64,000 bases of DNA from Terrimonas pollutisoli (GCF_029360765.1 NZ_JARKNA010000001.1:868001-932000), one strand, 5' to 3'; positions 25,286-33,983 are shown, numbered from the stretch's first letter. The notes: a model not told the origin generated them from the letters alone. Made by a program: numbers and translations.

Positions 25286-25664
25286 ATTGATTTCTTGCTG
25301 CTAACCTTTTTACTCCTGTTGTCAGTTTTAATACATTAAAGTTTATGATCAATCCGATTTCTGCTCCTGATAATTTTAAGTAGGTCAACGTTTGGGCTAT
25401 ATGAACATCTGCGATAGCTTCCACCATTTTTATTTCTACCACCACACGATTTTCCACCAGTAGATCAATTCGATAGCCTTGCTCCAACCGAATTTCTTTA
25501 TACACCAGTGGCTTCGGAACCTGCCTTTGCACATTCAACCCGGCTTTGATCAATTCATAATGCATGCATGCCTCATATGTCGACTCAAGTAAACCTGGTC
25601 CAAGTTGCCTGTGCACTTCAATGGCACACCCGATAATCTGTTCGGTAATTTTATTGATTTCCAT
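25278..25664 (-). CDS. GxxExxY protein, PD-(D/E)XK nuclease-like
   Basis: A 128-residue protein with the family signature GLLESTYE (G-x-x-E-x-x-Y) inside GCAIEVHRQLGPGLLESTYE, then HYELIKAGLNVQRQVPKPLV. Residues about 71-86 (GYRIDLLVENRVVVEIKMVE) carry D-x(8-10)-E-x-K, the catalytic core pattern of PD-(D/E)XK nucleases. The length is normal. A 10-base inverted repeat flanks the gene (25260-25269 and 25692-25701), and the left arm overlaps the CDS end. It sits between two unrelated housekeeping genes, so it looks like an inserted cassette. Nuclease activity is suggested for the family, not proven here. Confidence 0.88.
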   Translation of the reverse strand: MEINKITEQIIGCAIEVHRQLGPGLLESTYEACMHYELIKAGLNVQRQVPKPLVYKEIRLEQGYRIDLLVENRVVVEIKMVEAIADVHIAQTLTYLKLSGAEIGLIINFNVLKLTTGVKRLAARNQSL

Positions 25665-25687
25665 AAGCGATGGTTCTCATGACCTCA

Positions 25688-25701
25688 GTGGCCCTCTGTG
25701 G
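25688..25701. repeat. Right inverted repeat of the GxxExxY gene
   Basis: GTGGCCCTCTGTGG; its last ten bases are the reverse complement of 25260-25269. It lies 23 bases upstream of the GxxExxY start codon, in its promoter region. The pairing could be a mobile-unit boundary or an RNA stem across the gene. Confidence 0.65.
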
Positions 25702-25772
25702 AAACCGCAAAGTAAATGAAATGACTGATAGGGTTTTTGGAGAAATATATTTGTGGATAAGTCAATCACTAT

Positions 25773-26258
25773 CTACACTGGAAAAGCGGATACTTCCAAT
25801 TTGTCGGGACATATTGCCAGTAGCGTTGTGATGGTTTTTTTAAAAATCGGATGAATAATTTCGCCGGCGATTTCTGCCAATGGCACTAATACGAAACGAC
25901 GGTTTTGCAATTCGGGATGAGGGACCTTCAATGCAGGCAGATCATAGACCTCATTATTGAAAAGTAAAATGTCAATATCAATAATTCGGGGGCCATATTT
26001 TTCTTCCCGAACCCGACCCAGTTTTTTTTCAATCATTAATATTTTCCTAAGAAGCTGCTGAGCTGTTAATGTCGTCTCAATTTCCAATACCTGGTTCAGG
26101 AATGGAGGCTGATCGTTTTTACCCCATGCCGCCGTTTCATATACCGATGATGCTTTTGTCACTAATCCGCATTCCTCGTTAATATAGTCAAAGGCTTTTG
26201 CAAGATTTTCCCTGCGATTGCCCATATTGCCGCCCGTCAGTAAATATGCCTGATTCAT
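25773..26258 (-). CDS. folK: 2-amino-4-hydroxy-6-hydroxymethyldihydropteridine diphosphokinase
   Basis: A 161-residue HPPK, the pyrophosphoryl transferase that acts just before dihydropteroate synthase in folate synthesis. Seen: AYLLTGGNMGNRRENLAKAF at the N-terminus (family GSNxG-D-xxxxL), SSVYETAAWGKNDQPPFLNQ, EKKLGRVREEKYGPRIIDID (RxxRxGPRxIDxDIL catalytic/ATP site), and LKVPHPELQNRRFVLVPLAE. Length is as expected. Divergent from sppA, with 62 bases between starts. Other folate genes are not in the window. Confidence 0.97.
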   Translation of the reverse strand: MNQAYLLTGGNMGNRRENLAKAFDYINEECGLVTKASSVYETAAWGKNDQPPFLNQVLEIETTLTAQQLLRKILMIEKKLGRVREEKYGPRIIDIDILLFNNEVYDLPALKVPHPELQNRRFVLVPLAEIAGEIIHPIFKKTITTLLAICPDKLEVSAFPV

Positions 26259-26290
26259 AATGCTGCTTTCATCATCGGGTCAAATATCTT

Positions 26291-26298
26291 TATTTTTG
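26291..26298 (+). promoter_or_regulatory. Candidate Bacteroidota -7 promoter box for sppA
   Basis: TATTTTTG matches the Bacteroidota -7 consensus TAnnTTTG and ends 22 bases before the sppA ATG. No clear TTG/TTTG -33 element is visible at 17-20 bases upstream, so confidence is low. Confidence 0.3.
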
Positions 26299-26320
26299 GC
26301 ATTCAACAATGAATTAACGG

Positions 26321-28069
26321 ATGCGGAGTTTTTTTAAGATATTTTTTGCGTCACTATTGGCCCTGATCATATTTAGTTTGCTAGTTGTTTTCTTTCTTAT
26401 CACTATCGCAGGCAGTATTACGGCTAAAGACAAACCAAGAGTGGAAGCAAAATCTGTTTTGGTACTGGATCTCAGCCAGCATTATGCCGAGCAGGAAAAG
26501 CAAAATCCCTTGTCGGTGATTAGCAGCGAGCAGCGGAATGTACCGGGTTTATATGATGTGTTACGGTTGATCAATCGGGCAAAAACGGACAAAAATATTT
26601 CTGGCATCTATGTTATTGCCAATAATAACCCCAATGGCTTTGCCGCCAGTGAAGAGTTGAGAAATGCATTAAAGGATTTTAAGAGCAGCAATAAATTCCT
26701 CCTGGCGCATGGTGATGTGATCACACAAAAGGCTTATGGTGTTGCCAGCGTTGCCGACAAGATTTATATAAGCCCGCAGGGCTATCTCGAGTGGAGTGGT
26801 TACAATGTTGACTATGTATTTTTAAAAGGAACGCTGCAAAAACTGGAGATAGAGCCGCAGATTTTTTATGCCGGTAAATTCAAAAGCGCAACTGAACCTT
26901 TCCGGGCGGATCAAATGACGCCTGAAAATGAATTGCAGACCTCCGTTTGGTTAAATGACCTGTACAGTGATTTCTTATTGAAAACAGCAGAGGTGCGAAA
27001 AATTGATACTGCTATTTTACATCAACTTGCCAATGATGCTAAAATCCAAAACGCAACTGATGCAGCCAACTACAAACTAGTTGATGGTGTAAAATATGAC
27101 GACCAGGTAAAAGACGAAATCAAAAACAAGCTGGGAGTTGATAAATATGAACGATTAAATTTTATTACCATCAACAGTTATTTCGCTGCCAGGGATATCA
27201 GCAGCGGCAGCGGCGAAAAGATTGCATTGATCTATGCCGAAGGTGATATCGTGGATGGAAAATCGGATGAAGGCATCAGTGCGGAACATTATCGCACTCT
27301 CATCCGCAAGGCAAGGCTGGACAGGACGATAAAAGCCATTGTATTTCGTGTCAACTCAGGTGGCGGTAGTTCTATGGCCAGTGAAACTATCTGGCGGGAG
27401 CTGTCATTAGCTAAACAGGAAAAACCTGTCGTCGTGAGCTTTGGTGATGTTGCTGCTTCCGGCGGTTACTATATTTCCTGCGCAGCCGATAGCATCTTTG
27501 CATTGTCAACGACTATCACTGGTTCTATCGGTGTGTTTGGTATCATTCCCAACATGCAGGCATTTTTTAAAAATAAATTAGGAGTAACCTTTGATGGCGT
27601 GAAAACGGCGCCGTATGCCGATGCCGGCAATATTTATCGTCCCATGAATGAAAAAGAAAAACAACTGGTGCAGGCCAATGTCAATATGATCTACGCACAA
27701 TTCAAACAACGGGTAGCAGATGGAAGAAAAAAAGATACAGCTTATATTGACAGCATAGCGCAGGGCCGGGTATGGACAGGGTTAAGAGCTAAAGACATTG
27801 GTTTGATCGACCGCTTTGGCGGCATTGAAGATGCGATACAATCAGCGGCATCTATGGCAAAACTGAAAGAATACAGGATCAGGGAATATCCTGAACCGAA
27901 GAATATCTTCGATCAGCTTTTTGGCAAAGCTGATCCGATGAACTATGCCGACAAGATGAAATCGGAACTCGGCGAGGAGAACTATAAAATTTACCAGGAA
28001 ATGAAGCGGGTAAAAGAAATGAGCAATACGGTGCAGGCGAGATTGCCGTTTCAGTTTTTTATACATTAA
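26321..28069 (+). CDS. sppA: Signal peptide peptidase SppA, 67K type
   Basis: A 582-residue inner-membrane serine protease that degrades cleaved signal peptides. One N-terminal helix (FFKIFFASLLALIIFSLLVV) anchors it; two tandem peptidase domains follow, giving the long (67K) form. Domain 1 holds the catalytic Lys in YAGKFKSATEPF (residue about 189). Domain 2 holds the Ser in VVSFGDVAASGGYYISCAAD (about 387), with STTITGSIGVFGI after it. This Lys/Ser dyad split across two domains is diagnostic. The start is the ATG at 26321. Divergent from folK and followed by an ABC-2 permease gene after 78 bases. Confidence 0.97.
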   Translation: MRSFFKIFFASLLALIIFSLLVVFFLITIAGSITAKDKPRVEAKSVLVLDLSQHYAEQEKQNPLSVISSEQRNVPGLYDVLRLINRAKTDKNISGIYVIANNNPNGFAASEELRNALKDFKSSNKFLLAHGDVITQKAYGVASVADKIYISPQGYLEWSGYNVDYVFLKGTLQKLEIEPQIFYAGKFKSATEPFRADQMTPENELQTSVWLNDLYSDFLLKTAEVRKIDTAILHQLANDAKIQNATDAANYKLVDGVKYDDQVKDEIKNKLGVDKYERLNFITINSYFAARDISSGSGEKIALIYAEGDIVDGKSDEGISAEHYRTLIRKARLDRTIKAIVFRVNSGGGSSMASETIWRELSLAKQEKPVVVSFGDVAASGGYYISCAADSIFALSTTITGSIGVFGIIPNMQAFFKNKLGVTFDGVKTAPYADAGNIYRPMNEKEKQLVQANVNMIYAQFKQRVADGRKKDTAYIDSIAQGRVWTGLRAKDIGLIDRFGGIEDAIQSAASMAKLKEYRIREYPEPKNIFDQLFGKADPMNYADKMKSELGEENYKIYQEMKRVKEMSNTVQARLPFQFFIH

Positions 28070-28147
28070 TGGCCGGTTAAAGCAACTATTTATCCCGGGC
28101 CACAACTTCAATCCTTTTCCCGTAGGTTTGCTCACCAATTTTTGTGA

Positions 28148-29251
28148 ATGTCAAAATCCTATAGTCAGTCCAGGGCTCTATGGGCCATTATCAGAGCAAG
28201 TTTTAAGGCCATCTTCGCCCAGCCAACGTCCATCGTTTTCAGCTTACTGTTTCCGATCATATTTATTTTGATCTTTGGCGCCTTTGGCAACAATGGAGTG
28301 CCGATACAAAAGATAGCCATTCGTCCCGGCAGCGATACCACAAATGCCATCATGGATAGTTTAAGGGCTGATAAATTCGTCCGCATCACCCATTATGCCG
28401 ATACTCTGGACATGAAGAATGATCTGCTCAAAGGAAACCTGACGGCGATTCTATCGATACAAACAATACCAACAAGTGCTGATAAAAAATATTTAGTTCA
28501 TGTGCAGGCAAGCTCTGCCAGTGGTAATACCCTGTATCTTTTCTTACAATCACTGGAAAATCTTACGCTGAAAATTCAAACAGGCAATATAGCTGAAGTG
28601 CAAAAGCAATTTATTGTACAACCCGAAATTGTAGAAGGACAGAAATACCGGCAGATAGATTTTATCTTACCGGGTCAGCTTGGATTTTCCATTTTGTTTT
28701 CCACCCTGTTTGGTATCTCTTTTACTTTTTTCAGCCTGCGGGAGCAACTGGTGCTGAAACGATTCTATGCATCTCCGATAAAACGAATTAATATTTTGAT
28801 CGGTATCGGTACCAGCCGTTTGTTTTTTCAATTGGTAAACGTGATGGTGTTAATACTGGTAGGATATTCCTTTTTACATTTTACCTTACAACATGGTTTT
28901 ATCACGTTTGTAGAAATGATCATTTTGACAATGGTTATGCTTTTCCTGCTGATGGGTGTCGGGCTTATATTCAGCAGTGTTTCCAAATCCGATGCCAGCA
29001 TTCCTTTATTTATAAACTTGTTTGGCTTTCCGCAAATGCTGCTGTCAGGAACATTTTTTCCCGTTTCAGTGTTCCCCAGGTGGTTGCAGGACATTTGTTA
29101 CTTTTTGCCGCTGACTCAATTCAATAATGCGATGCGAAAAATTTCTTTTGAAGGGCTTCATCTATACGATACCTGGAAAGAATTGGGTATACTGGCTATA
29201 TGGACACTGATTATTTATCTGATCGTGGCGAGGGTTATTAAATGGGAATAA
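28148..29251 (+). CDS. ABC-2 type transporter permease
   Basis: A 367-residue permease. One N-terminal helix (SIVFSLLFPIIFILIFGAFG, residues 28-47) is followed by a periplasmic domain of about 120 residues (IAIRPGSDTTNAIMDSLRAD) and five C-terminal helices (GFSILFSTLFGISFTFFSLR, FITFVEMIILTMVMLFLLMG, FGFPQMLLSGTFFPVSVFPR). This is the layout of YhhJ/ABC-2 exporter permeases. No ATPase gene is adjacent; the nearest upstream gene is sppA. A partner must come from elsewhere, or the gene has lost its neighbour. Substrate unknown; such permeases export drugs, lipids or glycans. Confidence 0.9.
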   Translation: MSKSYSQSRALWAIIRASFKAIFAQPTSIVFSLLFPIIFILIFGAFGNNGVPIQKIAIRPGSDTTNAIMDSLRADKFVRITHYADTLDMKNDLLKGNLTAILSIQTIPTSADKKYLVHVQASSASGNTLYLFLQSLENLTLKIQTGNIAEVQKQFIVQPEIVEGQKYRQIDFILPGQLGFSILFSTLFGISFTFFSLREQLVLKRFYASPIKRINILIGIGTSRLFFQLVNVMVLILVGYSFLHFTLQHGFITFVEMIILTMVMLFLLMGVGLIFSSVSKSDASIPLFINLFGFPQMLLSGTFFPVSVFPRWLQDICYFLPLTQFNNAMRKISFEGLHLYDTWKELGILAIWTLIIYLIVARVIKWE

Positions 29252-29319
29252 CGAGGTTCCTGGTTCCTGGCTACAAGTACATAAGTGGACAAATTTGTGC
29301 AGTTCCGATTTTTCAATAC

Positions 29320-29351
29320 TGGTAAACGTGTAAACCAATAAACTTTTAAAC
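29320..29351 (+). repeat. Octanucleotide array next to the SRPBCC start codon
   Basis: Four 8-base units ending in TAAAC: TGGTAAAC, GTGTAAAC, CAATAAAC, TTTTAAAC. Its complement reads as GTTTANNN units, the same word as at 46567-46598. It ends 7 bases before the ATG at 29359, so it occupies the ribosome-binding region; purine-rich SD sequence is minimal there. A shorter GGTTCCT direct repeat precedes it at 29255-29270. Confidence 0.75.
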
Positions 29352-29358
29352 CTAAAGA

Positions 29359-29889
29359 ATGCGCTTCATAAAATTATTGCTGATCAGTGGACTTTTGTTG
29401 TTTGTGTTGATCACGGCTATTTCATTGCTTATCCCTTTTAATGTTCGCATTTCCCGTGCGACAAATATTCATGCTCCCGCTGAAAAAATTTGGGAACAGG
29501 TGGATGATATGAACAAATGGAAGGATTGGAATCCATTCTTTTCCAGTCTCCCCGCTGGTGCTATCCAGGTTTCAGATACCAGTGGCGGTAATATGACTTC
29601 CATGGAGGTAAGCGGTACTATGGTGCAATGGAGAGAGAAAAAAGCTGATGAACGTATAGCCGTGATGCAAAGAAAGAATGGCAAGCCTATGATTAACGGG
29701 TGGAAATGCATTCAGCATCCGGGTTCTGATTCAACTACGCTGCAATGGTACATGGATTTCCAGCTTCGCTGGTACCCGTGGGAAAAATTTTCAAGCCTGG
29801 TGTTTGACAGATCTTATGGCCCAAAAATGGAACAGGGATTAAATAATATTAAAAAAATTGTCGGCATCGACCGTACATCAATAAAGTAG
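29359..29889 (+). CDS. SRPBCC/START-like domain protein
   Basis: A 176-residue protein with an N-terminal hydrophobic segment (FIKLLLISGLLLFVLITAIS), probably one membrane helix, then an SRPBCC (polyketide cyclase-like) domain: ISRATNIHAPAEKIWEQVDD, MNKWKDWNPFFSS, NGWKCIQHPGSDSTTLQWYM. Fold members bind hydrophobic ligands; enzymatic activity is not shown by any motif here. The same layout (helix plus SRPBCC) is common in Bacteroidota. The upstream leader contains an octanucleotide array. Confidence 0.85.
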   Translation: MRFIKLLLISGLLLFVLITAISLLIPFNVRISRATNIHAPAEKIWEQVDDMNKWKDWNPFFSSLPAGAIQVSDTSGGNMTSMEVSGTMVQWREKKADERIAVMQRKNGKPMINGWKCIQHPGSDSTTLQWYMDFQLRWYPWEKFSSLVFDRSYGPKMEQGLNNIKKIVGIDRTSIK

Positions 29890-29951
29890 AATTCGTCTGG
29901 CAGGTTATTTGTAGCTTTAAAGCATCTTCAAATTTTCAAAAAAAAACATTT

Positions 29952-30467
29952 ATGAAATCAGCATTGCTATTGACGATTGCCTCTGTATCCATGCTTGTTG
30001 CCTGCGGGCAAGATGATAAATCAAAAAGACCCAGTCCACCTGCGCAGGCAAAAGAAACGTTGGCCAGCGGCGCTGTTGTTTCTATCGATTATAGCCAACC
30101 ATCTGTAAAAGGCAGAACCATTGGTAAAGATTTGGAGCCAATGGCTGGAAAAGTTTGGCGCACCGGTGCCAATGAAGCAACTGTTTTTGAAGTGAGTAAA
30201 GATGTAAAAATAGAAGGCAAGGACCTGCCTGCTGGGAAGTATGCTTTGTTTACCATTGCTAACGAAGGCGAGTGGACCATCATTTTCAATAAAAACCCCA
30301 AACAATGGGGCGCCTATGACTATAAGGAATCGGAAGATGCCTTGCGGGTAAAAGTAAAAGCTGCTAAAGCGGAAACCTTTGCCGAAAAGATGACCTTTGT
30401 GGTAGACAAAAATGGAACTGTTTCCCTGCTTTGGGGTGACAGGAAAGTGGATTTTAAAGTAGTATAA
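29952..30467 (+). CDS. DUF2911 lipoprotein
   Basis: A 171-residue lipoprotein. MKSALLLTIASVSMLVACGQ carries a lipobox (LVACG, Cys about 18). The DUF2911 domain follows: VVSIDYSQPSVKGRTIGKDL, VWRTGANEATVFEVSKDVKI, LPAGKYALFTIANEGEWTII, FNKNPKQWGAYDYKESED. These are the hallmark YSQPSVKGR, W-RTGANEAT and WGAYDY blocks. Function unknown in the family. A hairpin terminator follows 21 bases after the stop. Confidence 0.92.
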   Translation: MKSALLLTIASVSMLVACGQDDKSKRPSPPAQAKETLASGAVVSIDYSQPSVKGRTIGKDLEPMAGKVWRTGANEATVFEVSKDVKIEGKDLPAGKYALFTIANEGEWTIIFNKNPKQWGAYDYKESEDALRVKVKAAKAETFAEKMTFVVDKNGTVSLLWGDRKVDFKVV

Positions 30468-30488
30468 ATTATAAAGCTATTTTTGCAG

Positions 30489-30513
30489 GCCGTTTCGAAA
30501 GAGACGGCTTTTT
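30489..30513 (+). terminator. Rho-independent terminator
   Basis: GCCGTTTC (30489-30496) pairs with GAGACGGC (30501-30508), with one G-T wobble, around a GAAA tetraloop. A five-T run follows. It ends the DUF2911 lipoprotein transcript. Confidence 0.88.
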
Positions 30514-30520
30514 ATTTTGA

Positions 30521-30557
30521 CCTCACCCCAACCCCTCTCCAAAAAGAGAGGGGCGGG
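30521..30557 (+). repeat. Dispersed palindromic repeat, copy 2
   Basis: Begins CCTCACCCCAACCCC and contains CCCCTCTC (30532-30539) pairing with GAGAGGGG (30546-30553) over a C plus A5 loop. It lies between the terminator and the sigma factor gene, 45 bases upstream of that start. Same family as 24561, 47711 and 47861. Confidence 0.75.
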
Positions 30558-30602
30558 TGCAACGATTGGCTTTCTTTTATTGTCACCCGGTTACTGAACT
30601 AT

Positions 30603-31163
30603 ATGGATCACCAAAGACTGGTTAAAGACTGCCTGAAGGGCAAGCCGCAGGCGCAGCGGGAACTTTACGAGCAATTTTCAGAAATAATGCTCGGGGTATG
30701 TTATCGCTATACCCGTTCTATGCGTGATGCCGAAGATGTTTTGCAGGAAGGTTTTGTAAAGGTCTTTCGCTACCTGCACCAGTACAAACAGCAAGGGGAG
30801 TTGGGTGCCTGGATTCGCCGCATCATGGTCAACACCGCCCTCAATTATTTGAAACGGCACCGGAAGTACCAGGAGGAAATGTTTTTTACCGAGGAATATA
30901 TGCACCCGGTGGCTGATGATGATCCGGCTGTGCGATTGCAGGCAAAAGAAATAGCTGATTTGGTCCGGCAATTACCGCAAGGCTACCAGGTTATCTTCAA
31001 CCTGCATGCGATAGAAGGCTATACCCATGTTGAAATAGGGGAGATGCTGGGCATCAGCGATGGTACATCACGTTCGCAATATTCCAGGGCCAGGAACCTG
31101 CTTATTACCTGGATTGAAAGATATACTCTCGAAAAGAAAAATGAAAAGTATGCGGGAAAATGA
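30603..31163 (+). CDS. ECF RNA polymerase sigma factor
   Basis: A 186-residue ECF sigma factor with both domains. Region 2: LVKDCLKGKPQAQRELYEQF, CYRYTRSMRDAEDVLQEGFV, FRYLHQYKQQGELGAWIRRI (core binding and -10 melting). Region 4: LPQGYQVIFNLHAIEGYTHV, then EIGEMLGISDGTSRSQYSRA, a helix-turn-helix for the -35 element. The start is the ATG at 30603; the frame continues upstream through a palindromic repeat but those residues are not family-like. The stop overlaps the next gene (31141) by 23 bases, so the two are translationally coupled. The pairing with a membrane-spanning anti-sigma-like protein suggests envelope stress signalling. Confidence 0.95.
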   Translation: MDHQRLVKDCLKGKPQAQRELYEQFSEIMLGVCYRYTRSMRDAEDVLQEGFVKVFRYLHQYKQQGELGAWIRRIMVNTALNYLKRHRKYQEEMFFTEEYMHPVADDDPAVRLQAKEIADLVRQLPQGYQVIFNLHAIEGYTHVEIGEMLGISDGTSRSQYSRARNLLITWIERYTLEKKNEKYAGK

Positions 31164-32667
31164 ATTTGAAAAAAGAGTGCAGCAGCAGATGGAGGAGTTT
31201 AAACTCCGTCCCTCAGATGCTGTTTGGCAAAAAGTAGAAGAGGAGTTGAGAAAGAAAAAGAAGCGGCGTGTTGTTTTTTTTATCTTTCTTTTAGCCGGCT
31301 TTAGCTTGCTCGGCTATACAGGATATTTTTTAGTTAATCATTCCAAACAAAACATAGCGGATCAAACTTTTACACAACAAACCAATAATAATTCTGCAGA
31401 GAAAAATAATACTGTTGATTCACCTGCTGCCAGTTCAACTACTTCCAATGAAAACGGATCTATCAATCAGGACCCATTAACCATTAAACCTAATCCAACT
31501 GAAAATTCGACGATCGCGGAAGAGTTGAAAAACGATCGTGCTCCTGAGATCACCAAAGAAAGCGGGCTGAATGATAAGCCGGTAACTGCCAAAATTCTTC
31601 GTGATGCTATTGTCAAAAGATCAAATGCTATCACGGAAAAGACTGCATCCAGGAAAAAAATCACTGACAAAAAACAGGTTCAGCCTGGCAATGAGCAGGC
31701 CGAAAGTATGACAAGCAAGGAAACGGCTGATATTAAAAATGATGTTGCCGTTGGCGATGAAAAAAGAACAAACGAAAACATTGCTAAATCACAACCTGAT
31801 CCGTCATCCAATAAAACTGAAAGCAAAGATGAGTTAGCCACTGACTCGGTAAGGAAAGATAGTTCCCTGGCTAAATTGGATGAAAAGAAAACAGAACAAG
31901 CGGTAACTAAAACAACACAAAAAATGAATGCTAAGATCAGGTGGGGTTTTGACTTCGGCGTTGGGCTGTCAGGGATGAGAGATAATGCTTTTCTTTTTTC
32001 AAATGGCCAGAAAAGTATGGACAGGTTTTATAGTTCCCCGATCAATTCCGGCAGTGGTGGTGTTTATACGCCGCCCGTTTCTCCCTCTTCTACCAAGGCC
32101 GGACCTGCTTTTAAGTTGGGAATAGTAGCTCAAAAAGAAATTACCAAAAGAAGCAGTGTTTCAGCCGGCTTGCAGTATGCCTATTTGAATACAAGAATGA
32201 AGGTCGGTTCTTATTGGAATACTTCTGTGGTAGTCAGCAATGCCGTTACGCAATCGCTACGGTTAGATGCGGTCTACAGGGCAGCACCGCAAAAAGATTA
32301 TACCAATCACTATCATCTTATCCAGTTACCAGTTCAATATCACCTGCAGTTAAACAAGGGAAAAAAACTTCCGCTATTGTGGAATGTCGGTGCGTCACTT
32401 GGTTACCTCGTAAATACCAACGCACTGGTATATGACACTACAGCCGGCGGTATTTATTATCGGGACAATGATATTTTCAACAAGTGGCAGGTAAACCTGA
32501 ATACTGGTTTCTCATTTCTTTTTGGAAAGTCTCAAAAAATACAATGGTCCGTCGGTCCCGAGATTTCATTCGGCATGAACAAGCTGATGAAAGATGCTTA
32601 TAGCGATAAGCAATATCTTTTATATGGCGGCTTAAGCGGCCGGATTATTTTTCCGCGAAAGAAATAA
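31141..32667 (+). CDS. Dual-membrane-spanning anti-sigma-like protein with outer-membrane barrel (Dma-like)
   Basis: A 508-residue protein with an unusual layout. Residues 1-43 are cytoplasmic-type and charged (EFEKRVQQQMEEFKLRPSD, then AVWQKVEEELRKKKKRR). A single helix (44-65, VVFFIFLLAGFSLLGYTGYF) crosses the inner membrane. Residues 66-264 are Ser/Thr/Asn/Lys/Glu-rich low complexity, long enough for the periplasm. Residues 265-508 form a PorT-like beta barrel (WGFDFGVGLSG, YAYLNTRMKVGSYWN, WNVGASLGYLV, SVGPEISFGMNKLM) ending in RIIFPRKK. This matches dual membrane-spanning anti-sigma factors (Dma) described in Bacteroides thetaiotaomicron. The gene overlaps the ECF sigma gene by 23 bases. 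A second Met (31150) is an alternative start. Anti-sigma activity is inferred. Confidence 0.82.
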   Translation: MKSMRENEFEKRVQQQMEEFKLRPSDAVWQKVEEELRKKKKRRVVFFIFLLAGFSLLGYTGYFLVNHSKQNIADQTFTQQTNNNSAEKNNTVDSPAASSTTSNENGSINQDPLTIKPNPTENSTIAEELKNDRAPEITKESGLNDKPVTAKILRDAIVKRSNAITEKTASRKKITDKKQVQPGNEQAESMTSKETADIKNDVAVGDEKRTNENIAKSQPDPSSNKTESKDELATDSVRKDSSLAKLDEKKTEQAVTKTTQKMNAKIRWGFDFGVGLSGMRDNAFLFSNGQKSMDRFYSSPINSGSGGVYTPPVSPSSTKAGPAFKLGIVAQKEITKRSSVSAGLQYAYLNTRMKVGSYWNTSVVVSNAVTQSLRLDAVYRAAPQKDYTNHYHLIQLPVQYHLQLNKGKKLPLLWNVGASLGYLVNTNALVYDTTAGGIYYRDNDIFNKWQVNLNTGFSFLFGKSQKIQWSVGPEISFGMNKLMKDAYSDKQYLLYGGLSGRIIFPRKK

Positions 32668-32720
32668 AACAGCGCAACGTTATTTCTTGTACAGTTGTCA
32701 GCATTTTCAAACCACACATT

Positions 32721-33983
32721 ATGAACAAGCGACTAACTGTTGAAATTACCAGCTTCCTGCTCATCGGGTTTACATTGTTATTTACAGCCTGCGTTAAGGA
32801 TAGCTGTAAAGAAACACATACCTATACTTACTTTGTACCGGTATATAAAGCAAAAGAAGAAGTAAAGGCTAACATCAAAAGCAATGCTTCAAAAGAAATA
32901 GAAAAACCGGGAAAGATATATACACTCGGTAATTACATTTTTCTCAATGAAGTAGATAAAGGCATACATGTCATTGATAATAGCAATCCTTCCAGCCCGG
33001 TTAATATTTCGTTCATTGATATACCAGGCAATATGGATATGGCTGTAAAAGGAAATATACTGTATGCCGACTTGTATGGCGACCTGGTCACTATTGATAT
33101 TACTGATCCCAGAAATGTAAAACTTACCAAAACAATCGAAGGCATTTTTCCGGAGCGAATGTGGGGAAATGGTTTTAGAGGCAGCGGGGATATAGTTGTT
33201 GACTGGATAAGAAAGGATACGACCGTAACGGAAAGTTGCAAACGCCGAAATTGGTTATTTGAAGGTCGTGCAGATATTTTTTTCGCCTCTTCACAAGTAA
33301 ATGCGGCAGTATCTGCTTCGCCGGTTGGCGTCGGCGGTTCGATGGCGAGATTTACGATCGTTAACGATTATATGTACACAGTCGACATGCATAATTTAAA
33401 ATGTATTTCTATCAGCAATGCGGCAGATCCTGTACTCAAAAGCAATGTAAATGCAGGATTTGATATTGAAACCATTTTTCCATTTAAGAATACATTGTTT
33501 GTAGGATCAATGGGAGGGATGTACATATTTGATATCACCAACCCGGAATCACCTGTTGCCAAAAGCACTTTTGTACATAGCCGTGCCTGCGACCCTGTTA
33601 TCGCGGATGATAAATATGCCTATGTCACTTTACGTGCCGGTACCACCTGCGGGCCATCTGCCAATGAATTACAGGTGATCGATATAAAAAATCTTGCATC
33701 ACCTTCTCTTGTCAAGTCGTATCCTTTAAGTGGTCCATATGGTTTAGCAAAAGATGATGACCTGCTTTTTATCTGCGATGGAACGGCGGGGCTAAAAGCA
33801 TACAATGCGGCCGATGTGCAAAACCTCCAATTGAAAAAAACAATCAGTGGTATAGATACCTATGATGTTATTGCGATGAATAAGATTGCCCTGGTGGTAG
33901 CAAAGGATGGATTGTATCAATATGATTATTCCGACGTGTCGGACATAAAGTTGCTCAGTAAAATTGTAATAGAAAAGAAATAA
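32721..33983 (+). CDS. LVIVD-repeat lipoprotein
   Basis: A 420-residue lipoprotein (MNKRLTVEITSFLLIGFTLL, lipobox LFTACV, Cys about residue 24). Mature sequence contains YTYFVPVYKAKEEVKANIKS and then beta-propeller-like LVIVD repeats: GNYIFLNEVDKGIHVIDNSN, GNILYADLYGDLVTIDITDP, KNTLFVGSMGGMYIFDITNP, DDLLFICDGTAGLKAYNAAD. Each repeat has the I/V-I-D-N/I-x-N/D-P signature. Function of the family is unknown; a surface or periplasmic seven-bladed propeller is expected. It follows the Dma-like gene after 53 bases and overlaps nothing; the next gene starts 1 base after its stop, so the pair is tightly coupled. Confidence 0.88.
   Translation: MNKRLTVEITSFLLIGFTLLFTACVKDSCKETHTYTYFVPVYKAKEEVKANIKSNASKEIEKPGKIYTLGNYIFLNEVDKGIHVIDNSNPSSPVNISFIDIPGNMDMAVKGNILYADLYGDLVTIDITDPRNVKLTKTIEGIFPERMWGNGFRGSGDIVVDWIRKDTTVTESCKRRNWLFEGRADIFFASSQVNAAVSASPVGVGGSMARFTIVNDYMYTVDMHNLKCISISNAADPVLKSNVNAGFDIETIFPFKNTLFVGSMGGMYIFDITNPESPVAKSTFVHSRACDPVIADDKYAYVTLRAGTTCGPSANELQVIDIKNLASPSLVKSYPLSGPYGLAKDDDLLFICDGTAGLKAYNAADVQNLQLKKTISGIDTYDVIAMNKIALVVAKDGLYQYDYSDVSDIKLLSKIVIEKK

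Noticed and set aside
28148..29251. Idea that sppA and the ABC-2 permease form one export complex
   Set aside because: 78-base gap, no ATPase gene present and no known link between SppA and ABC-2 exporters.
30483..30602. Upstream extension of the ECF sigma reading frame
   Set aside because: The added 40 residues translate a terminator and a palindromic repeat; family N-terminus begins at 30603.
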